Source of the DNA: Megalobrama amblycephala
Lineage: Eukaryota > Chordata > Actinopteri > Cypriniformes > Xenocyprididae
NCBI RefSeq assembly: GCF_018812025.1
Contig: NC_063054.1
Location: forward strand, 4,197,433 to 4,261,432
DNA length: 64,000 nt
Reading direction: 5' to 3'
The notes under the pieces were generated by a model, which saw nothing but the letters and a program-made list of their open reading frames with translations, was not told the origin of the DNA and ran no database searches. Positions within the stretch are counted from its first letter, which is position 1. The number at the start of each line of letters is the position of its first letter. The translations under genes were made by a program, and so were the position numbers. Below, in pieces: positions 35,906-46,250 of the stretch.

Positions 35906-36704
35906 CCATAATGTTTTTATATGATCCAGTGTGTTATCAAATGTATACAATATAGAATCAGTCATACTGTATGGTACAGTGAGAACATGTACTGTATTGG
36001 CAGCAAACTCTGTTCTATCAAAAAACCTTATTTGTGTCATCAAAACTTCTGATAGCACCAAAGTCCCTTTAAGACAATCATTTCACTCGGCGGCCATCTT
36101 TGAAACGCCTCTCGGTGCATCCTGGGCATCATGCAATCTCTTTGAATGGGGAAACATCAAATTCTCCAAAACTGTTTGCCAACCTTACGATTAAATTTCA
36201 TATTTTGAAATCAACAATGAAATCTAACAACAACCGGTTCATAAATTTAGTTTCTAAAGCTCGAATCATGACAAAAAAAACTGTATTTTTCAGGCTGGAT
36301 CAAGCTAATGCGCATGCGCAGACCTAAATGCTCGTCTCTTCGGAGGCGCGCGTCTGACTGTTTCTATAGAAACCAGTGATTCTAACGGCCGCTGAAGTGA
36401 CGCGAAGACTTTACCAGTCGGCGATTGGACTCTTATTTAGAAGGCGGGACTTATTCCGCCATATTGCGCGTTACACTTTCTCCCATTCAAAACAATACGA
36501 GTGACACGTCTTGTGTTAGTCTATAGTCATTGATAGCACTAGATAGCTACTCACAAAAAACATCATAGATTTCATTGACACTCCACCTCCCACAGAACAT
36601 GATTTGAAAAAAGGGAGACCCACAGTTACAACCTTCAACGGGCCGGATACTGTAGCTACAGCCCTTAAGTTAGGTAATGTAATCACTCAAAAAAACAAAA
36701 CAAA
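35906..36704. other. intergenic, GC-richer island near 36300-36480
   Basis: 36300-36480 has several CpGs, an inverted CCAAT-type 'gcgattgg' and 'gccatattg'. The following 'cccattcaaaacaatacgag' is a phrase I associate with a fish repeat, so this is more likely a transposon end than a promoter. Confidence 0.35.
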
Positions 36705-37570
36705 TGGTGCTGTACAGTACCTAAAAGTGGTTCTTTGGCTCGTAATCATAAGGGAACCACTTTAAGTGCTGTATAGAACCAAATCTCGTTGCTTAAGTGG
36801 TTCTTCAATGGTTCTTCAGCGGTTCTTCACTGGTTCTTTGACTGAGGTGCTATATAGCATTGCTACTGCATACAGAACCGGTTAAAGCTCTGTATGGTTC
36901 TTCAGCGGTTCTTCACTAGTTCTTTGAGATGACCGAGGTGCTATAGTCAAATTTATTTATATAGCGCTTTTACAATTGGTAATTGTTTCAAAGCAGCTTT
37001 ACATATTAGAAGCACAGAAAAAAGGGAAGTGGTTAAAAATAAGCTGTGCAAACAAGCGTGGTAATATGTAACATATACAAGATGGTGCTACATTAAGCCA
37101 ATGTCGGCTGACTCCCAGGGGTGGAAAAAAACCCCTAGGAGAAAAACCCAGCGTGCTAACACTGGGAAAAAAGTCCTAGGAGGGAAAAAACCCCTTGGAA
37201 GATATATATAATATATGTAATGGATATGGAGATAGCTATATAGCATTGCTACTGCATACAGAACCGGTTAAAGCTCTGTATGGTTCTTCAGCGGTTCTTT
37301 GGGGTGGTTAAGGTGCTATATAGCTCCACTGACGTACAAAGAAAGCCCCTTTAAAGGTTCTTTATGAGCCAAAGAACCACTGTTGGTGTTGTTTAGCACC
37401 ATTTTTGTTGAAGAAATAAAATGCGATATGGCACCTCTTATGGGTTCTACAGCATCGTTTGACAAAGGTGCTGCAGAACACCTTTAAAGATATGGTGCTA
37501 CATAGCACCAAAAGTGGTTCCCCTGTGATTACGAGCTAAGAACCACTTTTAGTGCTATATGGCACTTTTT
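36705..37570. mobile_element. MITE rich in 'ggttctt' iterations
   Basis: The ends 'ggtgctgtacagtacctaaaagtgg' and, inverted, 'ccacttttagtgctatatggcac' bound many 'gtggttctt'/'aagaaccac' motifs. Interrupted by the SINE-like insert 36946-37234. Confidence 0.65.
36946..37234 (+). mobile_element. SINE-like insertion with GCTATA duplication
   Basis: Begins 'gtcaaatttatttatatagc', contains 'ttcaaagcagctttacat' and several 'aaaaaacccct' blocks, and ends in an AT-rich tail. GCTATA flanks it at 36940-36945 and 37235-37240. The empty-site sequence is given by the internal duplicate of the host repeat at about 36850. Confidence 0.7.
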
Positions 37571-39572
37571 GCAGAAGAGATGCAGAGATGCAGAAGATGC
37601 ATCTCTGTATGTGTATTTTTGAAATGCTTCATCAAAGTTGTTAAAGTGAGATGCTAATCGTGACTTTAAGCGTAGCTAATGATATTTGTATGAATTTCAA
37701 TGAAGTAGCGTTAGCATACCTGAAGTGGCATCATTCATTCATCATTCATTTATTTAATTCACTGGAGAACATTAAGGTAAAGTCCCTCATGACCTTCAGA
37801 TGTGTCATAACAGGGTAAATGTGGCTGCAGGTAAATTTAATAGATGGTTGGTTTGATTTTGGTGTACCAATTGGCTTTTTTTTTAAGCCACAACTGTGCT
37901 TGACCTTGGATGGTATACATGAAAACAGTGCTCCGTTCATGTCTGAATGTCTTATAATGGTAACAATATGGAACAATTTATATAATTTTTAAAGGAATGG
38001 TAAAAATTAAATCGTGAATCAATTCTGGATTCATTGGCCTTTACAATTAAAAGCAGCAAGGCAGCTCAGGCAGGTTTTGAGAACTACAAATTAAACTAAA
38101 CTGAGTTAGATGAAAATCAGTACAATGATAACAAAGGGCAAATAATGATAAAGGGAAAAAATAGAAAATTAATGTATTCGTGAAGTTAATGTGAAATGAT
38201 TAAATAAAAAGAATGTGGGGGAAAGTACGTGAAAGATTGACAATGAAAAGTTCTAGAGAAGTGTGATGGAGAAGAAGGATGAAGCGATAGGAATGGGGGA
38301 TATTTTTAGAGCAGCATTACCCTCCTGTTTCCTGCTGCCTCACGTGCAAGGCTAAATATAGATTGGCTGTTGGCGACTGAGACCTGAACAGAATACAAAA
38401 CAGTACACACACACACACACACCTCCAGCACACACTCATTCATTAAAACAAGCTCATCAGTGTCAATCTGAGCAATAACGGAAGAAGCAAGACCACAACA
38501 AGATCACAGAGAAGATGTGTGGGTGTTTTTTCTATCTTGTGCTGTGAATTACTCTTTTAACAAGGTGAATGTGTGTGGCTCTAACTGTTGCATTAAGTCT
38601 TCATTTACATCCTCTGTAAAGACTGTCCAACTCACTCCCTTAGACTCTCAAGTGCCAGATTTGTGCACTGGATCAAGCTGAATATTGTGCTTGTTGATAA
38701 GTTTTCTGTCTGTATAGGTGTATAGTTTTTAGTAATTAAAAAAATGTGATACATGAACTGCACTTTTGAGAAATATAATTAAAATTATCTTCACTAACAT
38801 CACATGTAAAGTTAATGCATATTGGCTTCTAAAAAGTGGTGTATTTTAATCTACATGGAGAAGGTCGCCCCCTCATGGACAGCGTGAAACACAAAACAAG
38901 TAAACAAAACAATATAACAACAAATATGGGATATTAGTCTACAACCAAGGCACTACTGAGACAAATAAAAGCAAAAACTTAATAGTGTGTTACTGATCTT
39001 TTAAAAATAGATTTAATTTCCATTTAGTTTAATAAATGATCATAATTAATACAAAACGTTAATAAAAAAAAATCACTTGGTTCCACTAAAATAAAACAGA
39101 ACACACTTAACTTTTTCAAGTTTTATTTAATATTTTGACAATTTCAAAATGTACTTTTTTTTTTTTTTTTTACATTAAGTGAAAATCCAAATCTGTTAGA
39201 TATTTATCATTTCCCCAATTTAAATTATTTGGTAAGTGGGATTTGGTTTTCCGCCATGCTAAACCACAACCACAGAGACTGTTTGCAATTTTTTTTTTTT
39301 TTAACTTGTCACTCTCATTATCTCCCCTGGCATACTGGCACACTCATTGGATGTTTGCTTTAAAGCAAGACAGAGAAGATGTCTGTCCTTTTGTCCTGTG
39401 TGTGTCTTATTTGTATTCTGGAGTTAGAGGCATTCTTGTGTCCTGTCAAGAGGGATAAGTCCTGCATGTTTGGATCCTGTATTTTTTTCCTCCAGACTGC
39501 TGGGAAAGTCATGAACTAACTGCAAAGGTGTTTGTTTTGTTCAGGTGTTCCTACATTAGCTTTGACCTTTGA
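37571..39572. other. intergenic, nothing recognised
   Basis: CA microsatellite at about 38404-38421, poly-T at about 39153-39171 and 39288-39302. No supported gene. A spaced ATG at 38515 is followed by a stop after 10 codons. Confidence 0.45.
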
Positions 39573-40104
39573 ACTCTGAAGCTCCTGGACCTTGACTAAT
39601 ATTGTGGAGGGTCTGGGCTGTGACCCTGGATCTCTGAAGCTCCTGGACTGTGACTCTAATGTGTGAACTCTGAGGGTTTGGGCTGTGACCCTGGATCTCT
39701 GAAGCTCCCGGACCTTGACTAATATTGTGGAGGGTCTGGGCTGTGACCCTGGATCTCTGAAGCTCCATGACTGGACTCTAATGTGTGGAGGGTCTGGGCT
39801 GTGACCCTGGCTCTCTGAAGCTCCTGGACTGTGACTCTAATGTGTGGAGGGTCTGGGCTGTGACCCTGGATCTCTGAAGCTCCTGGACCGTGACTCTACT
39901 ATTGTGAAGGGCCTGAGCTGTGACCCTGGCTCTCTGAAGCTCCTGGACCGTGACTGTACAATTGTGGAGGGTCTGAGCTGTGACCCTGGCTCTCTGAAGC
40001 TCCTGGGCTCCTAATGTTGTGGGCCGTGACTCTAGCTCCTGGATGTTGTGGAGGGTCTGAGCTGTGACCCTGGTTTTCTGAAGAACCTGGACAATGACTG
40101 TGAC
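39573..40104. repeat. ~58-bp minisatellite overlapping the last TRIM locus 1 exon
   Basis: About nine units built on 'ctgtgaccctggatctctga' + 'agctcctggac' + 'tgtggagggtctg'. The unit length is not a multiple of three, so no frame stays open. The right end overlaps the proposed terminal exon of TRIM locus 1. Confidence 0.85.
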
Positions 40105-43100
40105 ACTGTGGAGAAAAGTTCATGGTCTAAAGTTAAACATTTAGTCAAGCAAAGGTACATATTTGTAAAAAAAAAAAAAAAAAAAAAAAGAACACTAAGA
40201 TGTTCCATAAGTTCTCAGTTTGTGAGAATGTTTTTTTTTTTTAATTGTTTGTTTGTCCTGTCTTTAATAACTTTTTCCCCACAACATTTACAGGGGATGA
40301 ACTGCTTTAGGCAGTTCGCACCTACCTTTTTTTTTTTTTTTTTTTTTTTACAACTTAGACATTTTTCTGGACATTTTAGTCAAAGTGGTGGTTCTAAACA
40401 GATGCTCCAGAAGATGCAAATCAGTGAAATTGTTAACATGTTTGTAAAGCTTTAAGTTTTGCTTTAAGACCCCATTGTGAATTATTCAGTGAAATTCTTC
40501 TCCTCACCTGGACAAATAAGGACATTTCCAGCTCTACTACTTTGTGCTACATAGAAACCTGGATAACTAATCTTTTCTGGACAGTAGATTACATCTGCCA
40601 GGCTTCCAGCTGTTCAGAGCTTTCCTCCTCAAGTCTATGCAAAATGGAAAAAACAACATGGAGCAACAACATCCAGACTCTGATATTATTCTCTGGGACT
40701 TTAAAAGAGCAAACCTTTCCCTTGAGCTGCCCAAATACAGAGAGGACATTACGTGCCCCACCAGAGACAGAAACATTGCTACACTACAATAAAGAACGTA
40801 TATTGTTCAGTTCCCAGAGCAGCTTTTGGACTCTCTGATCACTGCCTAGTTCATCTTCTCCTGACCTACAGGCAGAAACTTAAATCTGCCAAGCCTGCAG
40901 TAAGGACTGTAAAGAGATGCACCTATGAAGTAGAGAAAGATCTACAAGACTGTTTTGAATCCACTGATTGAGTGTTTTGGCTGCAGCCACTGATCTGGAT
41001 GAGCTCACCAATACTGTGACATCCATGCCAGTTTCAGTGCACTGGTAAGAAGCTAAGAGAAGCTACTCTGAAAAGCTGAAAGTTTTCAGTTATCAGTGTG
41101 GAAAAGACATAAAGACATCACCAAATACAAGACAGAAGATTAGGAAAGCTCTTGGTCCAAACAGTGTCTCATCCACCTGTCTGATAGTCTGTGCAGACTA
41201 GCTTTCACCCATCTTCACCCAGATCTTCAACAGATCTCTGGAGCAGTGCAAAGTAATTTCCTGGTTAAAATGCTTCACCATCATCCCCATCCCAAATAAT
41301 CCAAAGATCACAGGACTGAATGACTTAATGTCAGTGGTCATGAAGTCATTTGAGAGCCTGAAGAATATTATTGGACCCTTGCTAGAACCCCCTTAAGTAT
41401 GCTTATTGAGCAGACAGGTTAGTGGGTAATGCAGTCAACATGGCACTGCATTACATCCTGCAACACCTTGACAGACTGACTACTAGCTTATTAAATCAGG
41501 GGGAACTTCAAGTGAATATTAATTCAAAGAGGTCCTGCTGACAAAAAGAAGTTTGGGAATCCTTGCATTACATGTAAATATGAAATGACAATTTGTTGTT
41601 TTTAATGCATTTGAAGGACCTTCTAAAGATGTGATTAAATGACTCACTGAAGAAAACATGTAATCTTGTAGCCAATAAAAAAGTAGCTGCAATCTGATTA
41701 CAAGCATTTTATAATGTAATATCTAATAACAAGTACATTTTGAAACCTGATTACTTAATATAGATTACATGTAGTCAGTTACTATCCATCATTACCTACA
41801 ATCATACATTGTGTGTGTGCATTTTATTAGTAACCCTTACATTGTAAGTCCTCCTCGTCCTCATCATTGTCTTCCTCATCGTCCTCATCATCCTCATCTT
41901 CCTCCTCCTCCTCTTCCTCCTCAGATGAGAAATCAACCCCAATGTATCTCACTATGGAAACCAACAGTAATTTAAATTGTTCATTTAAAGAGAAATTTTA
42001 TAACAATCACATCTATATGTTACATGATGCACATCTAATATTTGAACATCAGCAGTTCTTTACCTCTACTAGATATCTTTCCTATCGTCTCTTTGCAGAA
42101 ATCCTCAACTTTCTTTTGTAGCAGAGAGACAGACTTTCTAACATCATCATATTGAATGCGAGTTTTGATGGCAATCTCGAAAAAATTTGTAGATTTTGGG
42201 GGAAACAGGAAATACCTGAAACTCTGCAGACAAACAACAGTCATAAAATAAAGACAAAAAGTATCTCAGCCGACAAGATATCAACCATCCAGCATTTATA
42301 TCACTATACTGTTCTACTACCTGTAGGAAAAGGATGTGATGCTCTGTGTGTGAAAGCTGCTTCATTTCAGCATCTTGTCTCTTCAGGTCATCAATCTCCT
42401 GCTTCATTTGCTTCATGAGTTTTTCAGCTGATCTCACTACAGTCTTTTCCCGAGATTCAATCAGTTGAGTCACCGTAGATCGGCTTCTCTCAATACAGCG
42501 GATCAACTCAGTAAAGATCCTCTCACTGTTCTTTACTTCTGCCTGCGTGGAGCGCTGTTAGGACACACATCACAGTCAGCTCTTACTGCTGTTGCACATG
42601 GACTGTGTATCTTGTTGCCACGTGGCTCATCACTGATTGGAACAGAGTCGACATGTAGCCAACTCACCTTATGAGTCTGCACAACCTCTTTCAGCTCCTG
42701 GAGATCTTTCTCTCTCTGCTGGATTCTGTTTTGGAAGTTTTTTTGTGTTTGTTCCAGATGTCTCTGTTAAAGAAATTGTTGAAAATGTAATGTTAAAATA
42801 TACTTACTAAAAACTGAAAACCAGTAGTTAAATATAAATCCTAAAATACAGCTTTAATCTACACATGCTGATTTAAAAACACGCTGTCACATCCTTTTTG
42901 TAGTGAAATATAATGATAACCTATAGCCTATCTTTACTGTTATCTAAAAAGTGCCTCTTGGTTTTTTTTTTGTTTTTTTTTTACAAATGCACAAATATTA
43001 AAATATTCTTAACCCAGAAAGAGTGAAGCAGCTTTTCATTTTAAATATGTGAAATGCATTTTTTATTGCTAAATAAGTAATGGAATTTGATTTATACCTG

Positions 43101-43676
43101 TTTTTTTGTCCTCTCTTCTGTAGCTCTTACAGTTTTGTGGTTTTTGTGTTCATCAACTGTACACAAGTAGCAAATACAGCGCTGGTCAGTGCGGCAGTAG
43201 ATTTCTAATTGTTTACCGTGTTGAGGACAGATCATCTGCTGGAGTCGTCCAGTGGCATCGATCACTTTGTGTGGATTTCCCGAGCGAAATTCTTCATGAC
43301 GTTCAAAATGAGTCTGACAGTAAGATTCCAGACACACCAGACAGGACTTGACGGCTTTGTGTTTTCTTCCAGTGCAGATGTCACACTCCACATCTCCAGA
43401 TCCAGCAGGAACAGCAGCTTGGAGTTTAGTCTTCTTCAGTTTCTCCACCATTTCAGCCAAAATGGTGTTTTTACCTAAAGCAGGTCTTGGAGTGAAGGTC
43501 TGTCTGCACTGAGGGCAGCTATAAACTCCCTTCTGATCATCCTGATTCCAGCAGCCGGTAATACAGCTCATACAGTAACTGTGTCCACAAGGAATGGTCA
43601 CTGGATTCTTCAGTAGATCCAGACACACTGGACAGCTGAACTCATCCTGTCCCACTGAAATATTGGCTTCTGCCAT
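40032..43676 (-). CDS. finTRIM-like RING/B-box/coiled-coil gene, locus 1
   Basis: Six exons inferred from GT-AG sites and phase: 43676-43098, 42763-42668, 42554-42321, 42223-42064, 41951-41841, 40105-40032; 417 codons in total. The start MAEANISVGQ is preferred to upstream in-frame ATGs because it matches the paralogue at 57161. RING (C3HC4) ligands are C15, C18, C30, H32, C35, C38, C54, C57. B-box 1 starts at C98. B-box 2 is around 143-180 (CPQHGKQLEIYC). Exons 2-4 encode coiled coil (RHLEQTQKNFQ, ERIFTELIR, YDDVRKSVSLLQ). Exon 5 is an acidic linker. Exon 6 gives LSQSLSRFFRKPGSQLRPS and stops; it lies in a minisatellite 1.7 kb away and is the least certain part. No B30.2 domain. Such proteins are expected to be cytoplasmic E3 ubiquitin ligases of antiviral immunity. 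The frame is intact throughout. Confidence 0.8.
40540..41510 (+). pseudogene. internally deleted Rex1/CR1-like LINE in TRIM intron
   Basis: Antisense to the TRIM gene. Scattered frames match a fish non-LTR element: ETWITNLF near the endonuclease start, AAFGLSDHCLVHLLLTYRQK at about 40815-40875 (endonuclease end), then reverse-transcriptase scraps with 'NPKITGLND' and 'NMALHYILQHLD'. Many stops and missing blocks; non-functional. It lengthens the intron between exons 5 and 6. Confidence 0.75.
41841..41951 (-). CDS. acid-rich linker exon of TRIM locus 1
   Basis: After 'tttccatag' the exon reads VRYIGVDFSSEEEEEEEEDE and continues in Asp/Glu to DEEDLQ, then a 'gtaagg' donor, phases 1 to 1. The positionally equivalent exons at 54136-54183 and 61573-61617 share the splice context but are short and not acidic. 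The acidic run therefore arose by expansion of a GAG/GAT-type microsatellite. The plus-strand poly-serine ORF over it is a shadow. Confidence 0.65.
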
Positions 43677-43799
43677 TTCACTGCATATGAACAAGAGAGA
43701 CAGACACAACAGCTTAAGTTGCAGGTTCTTACAGCTGAAGAGTTGAAATAGTTTCCTGATTATTTGTGTAAGTGACTCATGCAAAAAGGTGTGTCTGTG

Positions 43800-43870
43800 G
43801 GGTGTGATTTCAGAGAACTGGAAAGTTAACTAATAGGGGAACTAAAACAGATAAGAGTGCAGTGCTATAA
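43800..43870 (-). promoter_or_regulatory. proximal upstream region of TRIM locus 1, degenerate ISRE
   Basis: Aligned with 57295-57345 of locus 2. Where locus 2 has GAAATTGAAACT, this copy has 'gggaactaaaac', with only one of the two GAAA cores approximated. Interferon response may be weaker. Confidence 0.4.
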
Positions 43871-44428
43871 AGGTGCTCAAACACCATTTATTTGTTTGTC
43901 AGCTTGTCAAACAGAATGATTCTGCAAAAGTAGGCCAGTGACCTTTAAAATCTGCAAGTCTTTGTGAGAAATTCAAGGCATTTGATATATCAGAGCATTT
44001 TATATAGACATTGCAGGAATATTCAATATAATGTTTTTATGTGGAATCACTCAATGGCAGTATCAAGAAAGGTATTATGTTATTATAGTTCAAATTGTTA
44101 AGACTTTCATAGTCATTCTCATTATTTTTTACATATATTATTTTTCTGCCAAAATTTCAAAATGTTAATTTTTCTCTTTTTTATGCGTAATGTGATTTGC
44201 AAAGAAAACCACAGTTTTCCTGTGTCAGAACAAAGATGTTGTTGTAATATAAGCTATAATAACGGGACAGTTTTGAGTGTCAGTGTTTGTCTGGAGCTGC
44301 TGTGCTTGCTTGTATATATACTCTTCTGTGCTGTATGGTAATTGTTCGTTTTTCATTCGTCATTTTCGCTTTATTTTTCGCCGTCTCTGTTGTAACAGAA
44401 GACCGGACCATAACAACAGGATATCAGC

Positions 44429-46250
44429 ATGAGTCAAACGGACCCGTTTCAAGAGCTCGTGGACGCTTTGCGCCGAGCACACTCACCCCACAAACACCGT
44501 CACCGTCACCTGCTGCCGCTTCCGCATCCACTTCTTCCACTCCTCCACCTGCCATTCACGCCAGTCCCATGGCCAATCCAGCGCCCTACTCAGGATCGGC
44601 GGAGGATTGCAGCGAATTCCTCCTGCAATGTGAGTTGGTCCTGGAGATGCAACCGCATCTCTACCCCACTGATACCACAAAAATAGCGTTTATCATCTCT
44701 CAACTGCAAGGAAAGGCTCTTCACTGGGCAGATTCTCTCTGGACTCAGAAAGGTTCCGTGGTCAAGTCCTATTCCTCCTTCGTCGCCCATTTCCGTGAGG
44801 TCTTTGGAAAACCCCTAGCTGATTCATCTATCAGTGAGAAACTCTATAATTTAAAGGTGCCCTTGATTCAAAAATTGAATTTACCCTGGCATAGTTAAAT
44901 AACAAGAGTTCAGTACATGGAAAAGACATACAGTGAGTCTCAAACCCCATTGTTTCCTCCTTCTTATATAAATCTCATTTGTTTAAACGACCTCCGAAGA
45001 ACAGGCGAATCTCAACATAACACCGACTGTTACGTAACAGTCGGGGTGAACGCCCCAATATTTGCATAATGCCAGCCCACGTTCCCAACAATTATCAAAG
45101 GGATTACACAAGGGCAGCCAGTATTAACGTATGGAGCTGCACACAGCCGAATCATCAGACTAGGTAAGCAAGCAAGAACAACAGCGAAAAATGGCAGATG
45201 GAGCAATAATAACTGACATGATCCATGATATCATGATATTTTTAGTGATATTTGTAAATTGTCTTTCTAAATGTTTCGTTAGCATGTTTCTAATGTACTG
45301 TTAAATGTGGTTAAAGTTACCATCGTTTCTTACTGTATTCACGGAGACAAGACTGTCGTTATTTTCATTTTTTAAACACTTGCAGTCTGTATAATGCATA
45401 AACACAACTTCATTCTTTATAAATCTCTCCAACAGTGTAGCAATAGCCGTTAGCCACGGAGCCCAGCCTCAGATTCACTCAGAATAAAACTTTTAACATC
45501 AAAATAAATACTTTACTCACATAATTCGAAGCATGCATACAGCATGCATGACGAACATCTTGTAAAGATCCATTTGAGGGTTATATTAGCTGTGTGAACT
45601 TTGTAAATGCGCTGTAATATAGTTGACAGCTCGTGTGGCAGGAAGCTCGCGTCTTAAAGGGGCGGCGTCGAGTGTAAATCAGTGCATAGTTAATGATGCC
45701 CCAAAATAGGCAGTTAAAAAAATTAATTTAAAAAAATCTATGGGGTATTTTGAGCTGAAACTTCACAGACACATTCAGGGGACACCTTAGACTTATATTA
45801 CATCTTTTAAAAAAAAGTTCTAGGGCACCTTTAAAACAAGGATCCAAATCTGTGACTGATTATGCCTTGCAGTTCAGAACGCTAGCAGCTTGCAGTGGAT
45901 GGAATGAACAAGCCCTCATCACCTCGTTTCGTCAGGGGTTGGAACCCAGAGTGTGGTTGCATCTCGCTGCATACGAGGATTCCATCGGCCTCGAATGCTT
46001 CATCCAACTCGCCATCCGCGTAGGCACTCGTATGCAGTCGTGTCTCGAAGAGCACCAGGGCCAGCCACTTCCCAACATCCTCCTCCATCGGTCCGAACCG
46101 TCAGCTCTCCAGAACCAGCCAGCGAACCCATGCAAGTGGATAATTCACATCTCTCACCCTCCGAACGTCAAAGAAGGCTGACCCTGAATCTATGTCTATA
46201 TTGTGGTGCTCCTGGGCATGAAATCTCCGCATGCCCAATCCGTCCTCCTC
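44429..46250 (+). pseudogene. chromovirus gag, frameshifted and split by a transposon
   Basis: Starts MSQTDPFQELVDALR at 44429. A shift after about 16 codons moves into the frame giving APYSGSAEDCSEFLLQCELV and later HWADSLW. The frame is broken at 44858 by a 976-bp TTAA transposon and resumes at 45835 in the same phase (TDYALQFRTLAACSGWNEQ). A further shift near 46075 leads to the CCHC zinc knuckle CLYCGAPGHEISAC (about 46195). Structural protein of the particle; not functional in this copy. Confidence 0.85.
44859..45834. mobile_element. 976-bp TTAA-target transposon inside gag
   Basis: TIR tips AGGTGCCCT and AGGGCACCT are each bordered by TTAA (44855-44858, 45835-45838). The right two-thirds is the inverse of 29629-30265. 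The left third differs and contains the palindrome 'ctgttacgtaacag'. No transposase. The insertion left the flanking gag codons undamaged apart from the 4-bp duplication. Confidence 0.85.

Noticed and set aside
36300..36500. CpG-richer stretch with CCAAT- and YY1-like motifs as a promoter
   Set aside because: Followed by a phrase common to fish repeats and not associated with any exon; more likely a transposon end.
38515..38548. ATG in a good context after 'gatcacagagaag'
   Set aside because: Stops after 10 codons and has no donor that I could connect.
41867..42121. Poly-serine plus ORF
   Set aside because: Antisense shadow of the acid-rich TRIM linker exon and its GA-type microsatellite.
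43676..43784. Upstream in-frame ATG extending TRIM locus 1 by 36 codons
   Set aside because: The extension is not conserved in locus 2 and the internal MAEANISVG start directly precedes the RING as in other finTRIM proteins.
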